Source: Stenopsyche tienmushanensis (taxonomy: Eukaryota > Arthropoda > Insecta > Trichoptera > Stenopsychidae). From it: a stretch of 64,000 bases of DNA. The stretch is taken from the NCBI GenBank assembly GCA_008973525.1, contig WACJ01000515.1, positions 1,426,001 through 1,490,000 of the forward strand. Direction: 5' to 3'. Below the pieces are notes generated by a model, which searched no databases, was not told where the DNA came from, and saw only the letters and a list, made by a program, of their open reading frames with translations. A program made the translations under genes and the position numbers. Below, one piece after another: positions 26,716 through 38,880 of this stretch (position 1 is the stretch's first letter; every line of letters starts with the position of its first letter).

Positions 26716-27048
26716 TTAACCCTCTGCATTCTAGACCCCTTTTCGCATGGCGAACTAGCAATTCGAGACGTTTCACATCACTTTCTTAAGAAGGCGAATT
26801 TCTTACTCCTAACTTAAAATCATCACACACACAAATTCAATTATAAAACATTTATATTTTAACATTTTATATATCTTTACACCTCTATGAATATAATTTC
26901 TTAAATATTAGTCGGAATTAAACATAAACCGTAATTTCCATGCATCAAGTTTCTGCACTAAGCCGAGTGGTGAGCGAGAGTCACCTTTAGAGTTGTAGCA
27001 TCAAATCATATGGTGAGTGAGAGTCACTTCTCGAGTGCAAAGAATTAA
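26716..27048. mobile_element. piggyBac-type MITE flanked by TTAA
   Basis: The left terminus TTAA-CCCTCTGCATTCTAGA (from 26716) and the reverse complement of the right terminus, TTAA-TTCTTTGCACTCGAGA (ending 27048), match at most positions. TTAA at both edges is the hallmark target site of piggyBac elements. Length between the TTAA sites is 325 bp, with no coding capacity. Near the right end two copies of a block GGTGAGYGAGAGTCACYT lie about 43 bp apart, a subterminal direct repeat. Confidence 0.7.
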
Positions 27049-29690
27049 TATGAATACTTTTGATCTATTAAGTCAATTAGTATGATGATAAGTCTTAAAT
27101 TAAAGAGTCCAGGAACTAACCCGTTATAATAATCATTTTTCTTAAAATACCATATCTGTTATCGGATCTAGAAAATCTCCATAATTGAATTTTTTAGAGA
27201 AAAGCTAATTAATATGGCAGTTTTTTTTTAATATCTGTAATTAAGATATTATTGTACTAATTAGTATATGAATTTCAAATAAGAAAAAGTCTATGTTTAA
27301 GTACCAAATAAAAATTCATTTCAAATGATGTTTTAATTGTTATTGTAAATCTAGTCATCATTCCTATGCGATTTTGTATGATTTTTTTTAACACCCAAAC
27401 ACCCGCCACCGTCGTGCTGCGGAAATATTCATAAGCTGTTAACACTTGATCCACGCGAACGCAGATTGATACATCATTCCATTGCACTCTACACTATGTG
27501 TATATATTTTTCCATAGTTTCACGACCTAATTTAGTATAATTTATGGCCCTATGTTCATTTTTCTTGAATTGGATATTATTTAGCAATAGTTTTCTTCAG
27601 CACTTAAGCTCTTTTAGCACATGATGTTCAGGCAATAGGAAGAATTTGTCATGAAAATTGGCAAATCGCATATCGGTGTAAATGACATTGAGCAGTTTGG
27701 TGATGAAAGACTATGACCATTTTACAATTTTGAATGCAATGAGCTAGCATATTTATCATTATTCGACATTATTTTTTTTATCATGGTCTTGCCTAGCATG
27801 ATCAATCAACTATGCCTGGATAATCTGAAGAACTTTCGAGCGATTTGATAAAGCATAGAAAGCGATTTTAAATGCATGTTTGCATAGTGATCCATGGGGA
27901 TCCCAGTCTTTGCGATGACTCTTCGATTGTTTGGCGTAGATCTAAATCGATTATGAATTTTAGTGCATCGTTATCGAGATTCAAAGATCACCCCGATCTC
28001 AGTTCATCCCTTAAGCTTCCATTGCCCGATTTAAATTTCCAGAACCGATATTGGCATCTACGAACTGTTACCACTTTAACATAAACAGTTCTAAAAAAAA
28101 ACGACTATCAAGTTATTTTTGCCGACAAAAGAAACAGTCTGATCATCTTGTGCCTTGATCAATAAACACTTAATTATTTAATTTAATCATCATCCGAATC
28201 ATAAATAAAAACTTGATAATCATACCCTGTTAACGATGTTATGGATGTGATTTTTTTACACAACCTTTTTTATATAACCTTGTAGATTTCATTGCAAATA
28301 TCTTAGAATATGAGTGAAAATTTACTTTTAGTTTGCGTCACAGTATTCATCTCTTTAGTTTGCATCTTCAACTAATTCCAGGGTTGATGAACGAGCTCAA
28401 ATATGAAATCCAAGCATTAATTGCTGTTGCTATGAAAGATTCAGTTGGATTTTATTGATGTTCTTCCTCGGCTGAAGCCGACACCAATAAATTCTCGACG
28501 AAGTTCATTAAAAAAAAACACGCAAGAACTTATTCAATTTTGAGTTCCTCATAAAAGAATAGCACTCGTCTTGCGTGCTATGAGTCCCTCAAATTAATAG
28601 CCGGCTACAAAGTTGCTTTCACAGCCCTTGAGCAGCATAAGCATGCATAATTACAATTTCGGAGCAAGAAAAGAAAAACAATTGTCCAAATATGTGCGCC
28701 TTCATTTCACTGCTCTTACAGGTCTTCGGTAATAAAGGCTACTTAGTCGAGTAGAACGCATATCATTAATGTTCACCATCCGGCTGTCTGTCCGGTCGTC
28801 CGTCTCACTCGCTCGTGGAAGGCTTTCCTGGGGAAGAAGGCCAGAAGTAAGGTCTTGTCTTCATCATCATCACGCGCTCGCATAAAGCAGCCGCTACCGG
28901 CGGAGCCCCATGGACTTAATTGAATTTCTGGACGATCTCAGCAGCCAATCGACCTTCATGAAGGCTTCTCAACATGTGATACCAATATCACTAAAAAATC
29001 AAATACACCCACAGAAAAAATGCCGGCGTGAAGTCTAAATGAATACATTACGCTTTGCGAGTGGCAAGGCGCGTGCTGCCATCTGTTATTACGTTTTTTA
29101 CGTGCCATTAAGTAGCATTTTAAAGGGTAATAAATAGAGTGTATTTTAATCTAGATGGTCTGATTCGTAAGCAATATATTTAATTGATACAATGGTGTGA
29201 TAATTGTAGGCAATGGCAGCCGGTGAAACTAGACGTTATAATTAAATAATCACACCTGATTGACGCACACTACATGCATACATTGTATGTTTCATAATTA
29301 GCACGATCGCTTTGGAAATGGCGGAATTTATTACGTTTGTCCTTATTGAATTCCGTGAATAGATTCTATTTCAATGGAGATTGCGTATTTATCAATATGA
29401 CTATTCATTAAAAGCAGAATATCATCCGAATCGCGCAATACGAGTCATTGAGCTACATGAGTGCATTCGAATCTCTTTTTCTGCCATAGACACATTCCGC
29501 AGAAAACCGCACATAAAAAATCGCACCAATTGATTCTGTTTCACAACTTTGCTCATATAATTTTCATTGAAAAACAACTAATATTTCTGCATTTTTTCAT
29601 GAGAGTTATCGTCGTTATGTGACTTAATTCAGCATCATTTGCTCGCTGTCGCGAAATAATTTTAATGGCCAGAAATCATCAAATCTGCAT
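27049..29690. other. Intron sequence without named features
   Basis: AT-rich intron with a GC-richer patch at 28780-28930. At about 29480-29560 the words ACATTCCGCAGAAAACCGCAC and AAAAATCGCACC recall the termini of the paired MITEs at 38.1 and 48.5 kb and may be a fragment of that family. Confidence 0.45.
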
Positions 29691-29694
29691 TTAA

Positions 29695-30360
29695 GGGGTC
29701 ATCTCAATTTTTAACAATTTTTTTCACAATAAATACACCGCTTTATGAAATTAATCTTTTTGGGATTGATTATGGCACTCTTATACAATACTAAAAAAAT
29801 AAATTCGCAATTAAAAAAATATATATTACATCGTCTTTAAAACATCAAAATGGCATTAAATGTAAGATAAAATAAATATTTTGACCTGATTTTGCAAACT
29901 GCCATAGCCATATATATGTAGAATAAGATCGTAAAATTTCAGATCAATCGGCAACTTGATTTTTCGAAATTCTTTCAACGCCATGTGCAAAAATGTCGTT
30001 TCGAGAAAAACGCGTTTAAAGTTTTAAGTACTTAAAAATTGTTGAAAAAGAAAACATACTACTAATCAGCGATTCCAACTCAATAAAACAATATTTCAGC
30101 GTTGAAACTCTCACTGTTATTTTGGGTATTCATACCAAGGCATTTTTCCAGTAAATCATCAGACGATAATTCTTCATAAATGGATCTTAAGAATCGCATT
30201 ACTTCCTCAATGACAGCGAGAAAATACTTGTACGAATATATGGATCTTGTAATTGCATGTTTCTGATATTCGCAACAAGAACTGTATGAATGTTGAGGGG
30301 CTTCATCAGTCGAAATTTTATGATTATGTGTGGCCCAAATAAGATTTATCATATTTTATC
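29695..30360 (-). mobile_element. Mutator/Kolobok-like transposase fragment
   Basis: A 90-codon minus-strand frame (30080-30352) contains FLRSIYEELSSDDLLEKCLG followed by MNTQNNSESFNAE. This closely resembles a motif pair (loosely, xLLxxCLxGxTQNxNESxN) in arthropod proteins annotated as Mutator-like transposases. The non-coding stretch to its left includes GAGAAAAACGCGTTTAAAG and begins with TTAAGGGGTCATCTC near 29692, possibly the element's end at a TTAA. The frame ends soon after the motif, so this is a broken copy. The exact superfamily (Mutator versus Kolobok) I cannot settle. Confidence 0.5.
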
Positions 30361-30427
30361 TTGATTCAGGATGTTGGTGGATAACCAAGTCATAGTAATC
30401 AAATAAATCTTTCAATCAATTCATTAG

Positions 30428-30709
30428 TTGGCTAGTCGATTTTCGAAGCATTTCGTACAGAGATCTTTCTTTTTGTGCTCTTACTATCCACTTTTTAAAT
30501 CTGTATTAACATTAATAACATTTTTTTACTTAATTTGCTCCTTTACTAGAATAATGATAAGAAAGGTCTTCAACAAAAATCTCTGGCCTGCAAACAAAAG
30601 CAGATATAGGGATAAACCTGCGACCGCGGCGTTCTTAGAATCATTAGGGCGCAATCTGGACGAAGTGATTAGTTTGAGTGCATTTCGCGAATTAGTTGTA
30701 AAGCATTGA
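30428..30709 (+). other. Coding-like fragment of unknown origin
   Basis: The last part of a 93-codon plus-strand frame reads LWPANKSRYRDKPATAAFLE, then SLGRNLDEVISL and SAFRELVVKH, and ends in a stop. Its composition (charged, few rare residues) is more protein-like than the surrounding frames, whereas the first 40 residues look like translated AT-rich DNA. It sits beside the transposase fragment on the other strand and may be the C-terminus of another mobile-element protein. No family recognised. Confidence 0.3.
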
Positions 30710-32872
30710 AATAATCCGAATTTTTTTACAAAAATTATAGACGACATTCTTTGAGATATGGCCTTTTGAAAAATGGAATTAAAAAAAACCTATTTTTATC
30801 TTCGTATTTTTTATTTTCAAAGTGTATGGTGCATAATGCACAATTACTAGAATGCACTTCTTTTAACCATTGCATGGATATTCAGCATTTATTATATTTA
30901 CCCTAAAAAATCTGTCCAATCCTTAAAAAAATCCATTTTAAATCAATTGGCAACAATTCAATCTAATGTTGATCGAATAAAATATATAACGCTGTTTGGC
31001 AAGTTGTATGAAATGATGCTCACACAAATGAGGAAGCTTTGATGCAAGACTTTAAAAAAATTAAAGTAATATTGCATGCATATAGATCAGGTGCGTCAGG
31101 GTTACAGAGATCTTGTGAGGTGCATTCGGTGCATCTACTTCATTGTAAAAATGCTACACGGTAGCTTTGGTGCAAATGGTATTTTCTTGTAAAATGTATA
31201 CGTCATACACTATCATAAGATCGACATAATAAATTAACAATTGTAATAAAATATTATATTCGTTCAAAACAAATTGGTACTAGATGTTATACAGCGTCAT
31301 TAATCACATTTATTATTTCGGAAGCTGAAAATCAAATTAAGTTTGATCTGTTACAATCAATCATACACATTAAAAATTTATTTTCAAAGTAGTATTTTGA
31401 TCATACTCTGAATTTGAGTCCTGAATTAATATAATAAGAGTCGAGAAATTGATCCGTTTATATAAATATTTGGATGAAAAGTGCTTGATACATAAACGCT
31501 GGATCGTATAATTTGATTCAATTATATCGTCGATTTCTTGATCGGATCGTAATATAAGTCAGGTGAGGAGCACCCTGTGCCTCATATATCGTTCTTTTTA
31601 TCCTTGTTCTCGTTATTTCATTCATTTTCTCGTACGTCGTATACTTTTTTCCTTATGGTTGATGCCGCAGAGCGTGACCGGCTACCCGTGTCGATCTCCC
31701 TTCTTCTACCATTTTGTAACGAATCTCTCTTCTTTTTTACGATTTTTTAGACCTTAATTCGTTCGGTTCTTGCCGCTAGTCTTGTCGCGGCTATGTAACA
31801 ATGTTTGATCGTGGATTAGAGACTTAAAACAAATCACCTCGAAGCCTATCATAAAGTGGAGGACGCTTAAAAAAAGAGGAGGCAAAAAGGGGACCGTGGC
31901 GGATATTTATAAATAGTGACCAGCTTCCGAGCTTTGGCTGTGATCTTTAAATAGTAACGGATGATCGGAAACAATTGGAAATCCATCATCAACCTTGATC
32001 TTTGGAAAGTCACTCTCTTTTGTTGGGTTAATTGTGAAATGCAGAACAATTAAATTTGGAACACATTGTGAAAGAAGTCCGTTAAATGAGAATTGAGGAA
32101 ATCTTCGCAATCATAGGACACAATTTGTTATATTAATACAGAGAACTCTCGCATAACACGATTACTTGATTCCACGAAAGCACCGTGCTGTGCAAAATTA
32201 AGCTAGACAAAGTTTGAAAGACAAACTTGAAGAAGACGATGAGACAAACGAAGAATATCTTTTAACATCGCCCACTTATTTTCAAGCACATATTTATAAA
32301 TGACATCAAAATCATTTATAAACTGTAATTCGTCACTATTCCGCATCTATCATTTGGAATAATCTGATCCTTTTTTAAGATCAATTAAAATAATCGACGT
32401 GTGTATAATTGATATATTTTCTCTTAGACACCCAGTGGGATTTTTTCACCAAAGTGGCTCACCTAATTACTTTAATACTATTTTACTTCAATTTGCATAG
32501 CAAATTGAGTAATAAGAGTCTTATAAGACTTTTGCATAATTCACTTCATAATAAAATCTTCTTCGAAATTAATAGATTCAATGAGCATCCCAATTAAAAG
32601 TTGTTGAACGATCTGATTTTGTCTATTTCCTTGATTTTATCTATGCAAATGAACCATAATTAACGTTCCAATTCATTTGATCCATAAATTCTATTATATC
32701 TATATCCATAAAGTGCCATTTATTAAGATTCTTATTAGAATTACCATTTCATAATGTGAATAACGAATACACACACACAAAAATTTTAATAAATCAAGCA
32801 TCCGGACTGTATGAGGTATTTGATTAGAATCCTACTGGAATAAATCTAAATATTTAACTCGTTCGTCAGCTG
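30710..32872. other. Intron sequence without named features
   Basis: AT-rich intron. Around 32147-32210 GAGAACTCTCGCATAACACG resembles terminal words of pogo-type miniature repeats. Open frames at 31563-31757 and 31867-32110 lack any family signature. Confidence 0.45.
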
Positions 32873-32936
32873 CGTCCACCAGATATGCGCGACGGGTGTT
32901 CCCTCACGAGGCCCCGTCGCGTAATTTTGGTGGACG
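32873..32936. other. Long GC-rich stem-loop
   Basis: Arms 32873-32896 and 32913-32936. The outer 9 bp CGTCCACCA pairs with TGGTGGACG and the inner 9 bp CGCGACGGG pairs with CCCGTCGCG, all perfectly. A symmetric 6x6 internal loop (GATATG opposite TAATTT) separates them, and the terminal loop is 16 nt. In such AT-rich DNA an 18-bp GC-rich stem is unlikely by chance. It could be a structured RNA such as a miRNA-like precursor, the collapsed ends of a small transposon, or a recombination relic. The sequence does not say which. Confidence 0.6.
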
Positions 32937-33047
32937 TTTTCTTCCTCCGCTTAAATACGATTTAAGCAAGTTATTTCATTTCTATTTAATGGAATTAACA
33001 CATGCAAATATAAAATAAACAGAATAATAAAATATATATTATATATA

Positions 33048-33209
33048 GAAGATCCGGTCATTGACGCAAACCATGTTCTGTGGACATGTCCTGGTATGGC
33101 GTCCGATCGCGAGGCGCTCATTCAAAGTGTCAGCGATCTGAAAGGCGGACCGGTTGGACACACAAACTTTGTGGCCACTTCCTCATACTTTGGGGGGCTT
33201 TTTGTGTAA
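33048..33209 (+). mobile_element. Non-LTR retrotransposon ORF2, C-terminal fragment
   Basis: The frame reads EDPVIDANHVLWTCPGMASD and then REALIQSVSDLKGGP before a stop. The N-H-V-L-W-x-C-P motif, following an acidic residue, is typical of the region after the reverse transcriptase and RNase H of R1/Jockey-like LINEs (commonly ETVDHVLWxCPxxxxxR). Only this tail is present. A short overlapping open frame (33080-33391) is a shadow. Confidence 0.6.
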
Positions 33210-33436
33210 GCTATGGGGAGAAATGCACTCCCGGAGCTTTCTACGATATCCATGTTCACAAAAACCCCCCCAGAGGCTTATTTACATTTTGTCTGCACCA
33301 CTGCACGTGCTTATCTTCACTTTCCTTCATTAGTTTGGCTAATGACAGAGTAATTAGTGAAGCTTATCGATTTAAGATAAACAACACCTGATAAAATATG
33401 TGCCACATTTCGCATTCTCACATCACATCGCCATTC

Positions 33437-33515
33437 CTTATGTTTACGCTACGACTATCGAATTTGGGCTTCGTGAGAAACAACACTGATTCAGGCTGGG
33501 CGATGGGAGTGTTAA
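33437..33515 (+). repeat. MITE copy 2 (partial), same family as 52.1 kb
   Basis: TGTTTACGCTACGACTATCG, AATTTGGGCTTCGTGAGAAA and CAACACTGATTCA match 52068-52140 with few differences, and both continue to GGAGTGTTAA or GAGAGTGTTAA. The downstream part present in the other copies is missing here. Confidence 0.6.
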
Positions 33516-34606
33516 TATCATAATTATGCCATATATGATGTAAGAGCAGTAAGCGTTCTATTTAGATTCCTCAATAATTATAAAAATCTCTAGTTTACTA
33601 TATTTTCATGAAGATTACATCAATCGTTTTTTTATTATATTGTAACATTTATTGGTATGCACATAATTTGTTGATCTCATGGATTGGGTAAAAAATTGAT
33701 TTAAAAGATTCGAATTGATTTTTTAATTGAAAATTTAGAGATTAATTATCCTGATTCTTATCCATTTTCGATCCATTTCCGAGAATTATCAGCGAATCAT
33801 ATATTAAATGCATTTGAATATGGCGTCATTATTGTATGTGTTCCTCGACCACAAAAAGCTACTGGTCTTTCTACTGTCTTGTATACCAAAACCTTGATCA
33901 AAACCGGTAGCAGCTCATTACCAAACAATTTATGTAGACAGATCAAACATCAATAATGTCGCAATGTTGAGATATTTTTATTGCCACCGAATTATTACGA
34001 TAGTAGATCATTTTTATTGATCGTCGAATGTTTTCTGACCACATATGCGATTTAATGAGCGCAACAACCTCCAAAAACCCAAAATATCACCAAGACGTAA
34101 CATTGAATAGATCATAGCAGTTCGAAGGCGGTCTCGCCTTTTATGGTAAAAATTGTCGTCGGCGTCTTCAAATGCCTCATTACGACAAAGACATTAAAAA
34201 TGGCGTGAAATGACGAAAATTGACGACAAGTGCTTGGAGTTCCGTTTGGATTGGACTATTCGGATTCAAATTTATGTAAAATCATCCGAATCATCGAATC
34301 ACCGTTCCGCTCAGCTGTAAACACGGGACCAATAATGATGATGACTTTGGCGGCCGCTGTGTGCGCATGCGTGTCCGATCTGTGGCTGCTGCTGGATCAT
34401 CTGAGATCAATGATCTATGGAGAGACAGGGGTGTCAAATTTGACACTGATGATTATTCCATAACCATCTGGAAAACGAGTATAAAAACAATAATTTGGGT
34501 TAATTATTTTCAAAGAATCTGCAAGAAAAAAACAGACAACACTTAACCAGAAACGTATTCTTCGCTGCAAAATACTTATAAACAATTACGATTATAGCAA
34601 ATATAG
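33516..34606. other. Intron sequence without named features
   Basis: AT-rich intron with a GC-richer patch at 34230-34440 containing GCGGCCGCTGTGTGCGCATG. I see no gene or element. Confidence 0.5.
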
Positions 34607-34965
34607 TATACACTCGATTATCCGGGCTAATTCTGGAGAGGAAGGGCATGGATAATTGAAAAACATGGATAATCCGAATCATCAAATTATTACTTAGTTT
34701 CGAATATAATATCATATTTACAATTTAATTTTTTTTAATAATTTTAATATCAGTATTTATTAAGAAAAACGCTTAAAGTTAAGCAAATAAGTGATCCTTA
34801 GTAACATTTTTAGAGGTTTTTTAAACAAATTTTTAGCATAATTCAACGCTTTTTATTTTATTTTCTTCCTCTTGAGAAACGTTTTCCCTTCTTCCTCTTC
34901 AATGTTTCCCCTATCCACGTTTTCAAAACATTTTAAACTGTCCAATAATCCACATATTTCAGAAA
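34607..34965. mobile_element. Tigger/pogo element, left fragment, interrupted
   Basis: Begins TACACTCGATTATCCGGG, the style of Tigger/pogo termini, and contains GGATAATCCGAATC 50 bp further. It runs directly into a second element with its own terminus at 34966, so it is probably truncated or interrupted by that insertion. The matching right terminus is not identified. Confidence 0.5.
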
Positions 34966-35350
34966 CAGTATACCCGCAGTAATCCGGCTCCAGTCTAATC
35001 CGGTGACCCCTGTAGTCCGACATCCCAATAATGTAATGTGTACGATAAAACTTTGTCTATGTAAAAAATGCAAAAGTGTAATTCTGGATCGCTTAAAACG
35101 CAATGAATATTTTTGTAAGTTTGCAAGTAAGAGACAAGCTTTCAAGAAAGCTAAACATCCCGAGCTGGTGGGAGCTTTGTATAAGCTTTGAATACATTAA
35201 CAGGTTTTCATTTTTTATAATGAAGTTAATTCTATAATAATTATAAGTACTCCTTTCTAAAGAAACCCCGGACTACATGGGGTTGGAAGCAATACTCTAT
35301 AATCCGACAATGCCTTGCAAAAAGTTTGTCGGATTACCGCAGGTCTACTG
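34966..35350 (+). mobile_element. Internally deleted Tigger/pogo element with CENP-B remnant
   Basis: The left end CAGTATACCCGCAGTAATCC and the reverse complement of the right end, CAGTAGACCTGCGGTAATCC, match at 17 of 20 positions, the pattern of Tigger/pogo termini. Inside, a plus-strand frame contains RLKRNEYFCKFASKRQAF and KKAKHPELVGALYKL, resembling the helix-turn-helix/CENP-B DNA-binding region of Tigger transposases (KFKxxxPELExALYKWF). The DDE catalytic core is missing, so at 385 bp this is a deletion derivative. No TA duplication is clear on the left side. Confidence 0.75.
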
Positions 35351-35354
35351 TATA

Positions 35355-35905
35355 TCATTTATTGACTCTCTTCAAAACGCATTAAATCTGTTTCCATGTC
35401 AGGAAGTGTTACTGGCTTTACTTTTAAGCTTTATTTTTGTGTTATTCTTTGAATAGCATCCAATGTCTTTATTTTTTCCAAGAATTGATCATCTTCGGCA
35501 AAAGTTTCCAGAAAAATTTAACGATAAAGACATTTTATTGATGATATTCGTATAACGTATTAGTCCATTAGCTTGAAAATCACGAAAAATGAAACTTCAA
35601 CTCGCAATCGTTGGAAAGAGAGGGAGAATCTTTTATAGTCTCTCCAGTGTCCGTTGCATCTATCATACAGACGCTACGCGCATGCGCTGTGCTGCCTCTA
35701 GTGTATGTGTATACATAGCATAAAGTAACCAGTAGACCAATAGATTGCGTATTTTATTATATATTACACAAGTATAACTTAATCTTTTAGCTCGCTATTT
35801 CTATTAACAAATGGAAAAAAAGCAATGCATTAACTCAACTTTTCTATGGACTAAGAAGTTTAAGTTACTACCGTGCGAGAGTCTCACGCATATATAAATT
35901 TTGTA
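35355..35905 (-). repeat. Pogo-related repeat, minus copy
   Basis: Reverse complement of 35680-35900 aligns with 49350-49560 (shared words include CTCTCGYRCGGTA, AAACTTCTTAG and GTATATAATAAAATA). The part nearer 35370-35500 encodes, on the minus strand, DQFLEKIKTLDAIQRITQK and VTLPDMETDLMRFEE, which resembles the tail region of Tigger-type transposases. The family placement is inferred from position beside the Tigger elements and this weak protein match. Confidence 0.4.
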
Positions 35906-38080
35906 TTAAAATGTATGTAGAACATATCCAACAGTCCAAAGAGATACTTATTTTTCAACTTTAATTTGATTTCCAAGTACTTATTTTGAATATGTCGATC
36001 ATAGATCTTGAATTACATTCTTATATAGGATTGTTATGTTGAATTTATCCTAAATTGTACAATGATGAACCACGTATCGAAATACGCTGGTCCGATTGAT
36101 CAGGACGGAAGAGCATTATTAGGAAGATCGTGGTCGATTAATGATGGAAATGGACGCTTGTAAAAATTTAAATCCCGAAAAATGATTACACCCACGTGCA
36201 TACAGGGTATTTACAATTACAATTTGAAATTCGATAAATAAAATTAATATTTCACACCTTTGAACTACAAAAAACAATGTCATTAGATGATTTAATTTTA
36301 AAAAATTGTACGAAGAACTTATGAGAAAGGTCGCCATCAATCATGATTTTGGCATTAATATCGGAACCCACATCATTGCTTTATGGAATAAATGCTTAAT
36401 AAATTACATTGGATGAGTGTTAATCTTCTTGTTGATTTATACAAAGTGTTATTTTGAGATTTTAATGGCTTGAATTTATTAAAGAATTGTTAAGAGATGT
36501 ATTTTTAAATTGTATTGAATGGATTTTGCATCTTTTTAATAGGATTATTTTAAATAATAACTAATTCATTCTATAGCAAAAGTGCATAAATTGTACTACA
36601 AACTGTATTAAAATTGCAGAAAAGCCATTATATTGTTATAAAAAATATAATTAAGCATTTATGACTATTAACGAAGAAGCCGTTACACTTTCCGGCATTA
36701 AAAAGGTCCCGGCACAAGAGAACGCAATTATTATAAAATTGTGCAACGTAAGTCTGTTAAGCTCCTTAATATCCTTAAATTAAGCCTTCGTCTACCTCCG
36801 AATCAATTTTCTCTTAATGACCCTCAACAAAGTCTTGAGAGATCCGATCCCTTTCGGAGCCACAAAGCTCACTTCATCACAATGGATGTTTACTGATGCA
36901 CAAAATAAATGACTCGCGTTTCGTACAATAAACTGTCTCCATCATCGGACCATTCATCCCAAACACTCCGCTAATCACACACGTACCGGCTTTTAACCCG
37001 AAAGTTCTTGGGCCGACAAAAAATCGGATGCAATCATCTTCGAACAAGTGCCTGGTGTGTTGAGTAGGCACCGTGACTATCGATCGAATTTACGATTTTT
37101 TTAGAATCATCACATTTTTTATCGATTGAAAATGATGCATTTACAAGCAAATACCTATATTAAATAATTTGCTTCGCTAAAAAATGTAGATCAAACTTCA
37201 TATTTGAATATTAAAATGAGCGCACTCAATACTAGTAGCTGATGAATGAATGACTCACGGGTCCCCGAGTCGTTGTACCCAAAACAGAGCGGTTTTGGGT
37301 CCCTATTTTTTATTATTTTTTTTGACCAGTCACGCTCGGAACATCCTGTAATTTAGTTTGGACCAACACGCCGGCACACGCATGCTTACCGTAATACAGG
37401 GCCTTCCGAATGTCACTGTAATGCTATGGATTTTTATATAAAATTAATGATCATTTGAATACTGCATCATATTCGATATTATATTTCTAAAAATATGACA
37501 GTAAATTATACATAATATATAAAATCACTTTCATGTACCATTTTCAATACTCAATTGAAAAGTTCTCAAGCAAAATCAGAAAGCATGTGCTTGTGAAAGA
37601 GATTTCAATTAATGAAGCTCAAATCATGACGTGAGCGAGTATTTGTTTTTTATAGTCACTTGTTGTTCTTAAATATCATTTCCATCTTCAATTAAATATA
37701 TAGTATGGAAGGCAGCATCGTTACTTATGTAATTATTCCTATAAAGCTGATTCATTCTCATTTTGTTGTTTTGATATTTTAAGTATAAAAAACTTGTCAA
37801 TTAATTATATTGCAATACTTCGAAAGTTGCAATATTTCAATCAAATTCCCGTGTTATAACTTAGCTATATATATAAAAGCCCTAGCCACCTTATACCGAA
37901 AGTAGACGATATTTATTTAATAATAACTAACGCAAACTACTTGTAAAAAAAAGTATTTTAATTTAATGCTGGTGTATACAATTATTCAGGTTTCGAAAAT
38001 TTTTATTGATGTCCGCAACGTTGAAAGCTTGTTATATTGTATCTTTTTTGATTTACATGGTATAAATACATTTAAACCTT
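35906..38080. other. Intron sequence with one short hairpin
   Basis: AT-rich intron. A 9-bp perfect hairpin followed by a T-rich run lies at 37277-37300. An open frame at 36877-37071 on the minus strand has no recognisable signature. Nothing else stands out. Confidence 0.45.
37277..37300. other. Short perfect hairpin
   Basis: ACCCAAAAC (37277-37285) pairs with GTTTTGGGT (37292-37300) around a 6-nt loop, followed by CCCTATTTTTTATTATTTTTTTT. It resembles an intrinsic terminator, but in a eukaryotic intron that is probably coincidental or a repeat remnant. Confidence 0.4.
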
Positions 38081-38880
38081 TTTTTGTGCGATAGATACGT
38101 TCCGCGGAAAATCGCACAAAAAAAATTATGACTCACATATAAAAAGTGAAGATGCGATCCATGGATTTTAAAAACCACGTAACTTTGAAACAGCTATATA
38201 AAATATATCCAAAATCGCACAAAAAAAGTTAATAAACAAATAGGAAAATAATAAGGCAATTAAACAATAACATTTTTGGCAAAATTTAAAGGACGTCTTG
38301 CATTATTGGTAAAATTTTGAAAATGTCTGACATCTGGCATCTCAAATGCCAGACATTCAATAGAGAAATACTAATTATTTTAATTATTAAATATCATTGA
38401 TTTTCGATATGATTCAAAATCGCCCTCTTCTTCGGAAGAAATAATATACCGAGTGTCAATGTCATTATTGTTCTGTGTAGATTTTCTCTTTCCAACGATA
38501 TAATTCATAATTAGTAAAGTATCACAAAATGGCGACTGTTTAAAAAAAGTGTGCAAAAAAAAAACAATTTGTTGGCCCTATTTTTTTTGGAAATTCCTCT
38601 GGAGAATGCAGTTTTAAAAGTCGAAATATTAGTAAAATGTCAAGAAACTAAATCAATTTTTTCAAAAATCTAAATCAGAATTAAGGGCGTGGTCGTAATT
38701 CAAAGATAGCAAATGCAATATGATTTAAACAGTCCCAAAATATATTTTTTTCCAAATTTCGGTTAGTGTTGATGATTTATTTCCTGTTTTATCCAAAATA
38801 TCTTCATATGTACTCTTTATGAAATTTAAAAAAAAATGCTTAATAAAAACCGCATAACTTCGAAATCGCACAAAAAAGGT
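38081..38880 (+). mobile_element. Pogo-type MITE, copy A of an inverted pair
   Basis: This 0.8-kb AT-rich unit begins GTGCGATAGATACGTTCCGC and ends CCGCATAACTTCGAAATCGC plus CACAAAAAA. Its reverse complement matches 48489-49256 along most of its length (shared interior words include CTCCATTGGAATTTCC/GGAAATTCCTCTGGAG and ATATAAAATATATCCAAA). No coding capacity is visible. Words such as TATGCGATTTC and TTATGCGG at the ends suggest a pogo/Tigger-related miniature element; family identity is inference. Confidence 0.6.

Noticed and set aside
26967..27040. CRISPR-like direct repeats
   Set aside because: Only two imperfect copies inside a piggyBac-type MITE; no array and no cas genes.
37277..37325. 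Intrinsic transcription terminator
   Set aside because: A hairpin plus T-run looks like one, but the window is eukaryotic and no RNA gene precedes it.
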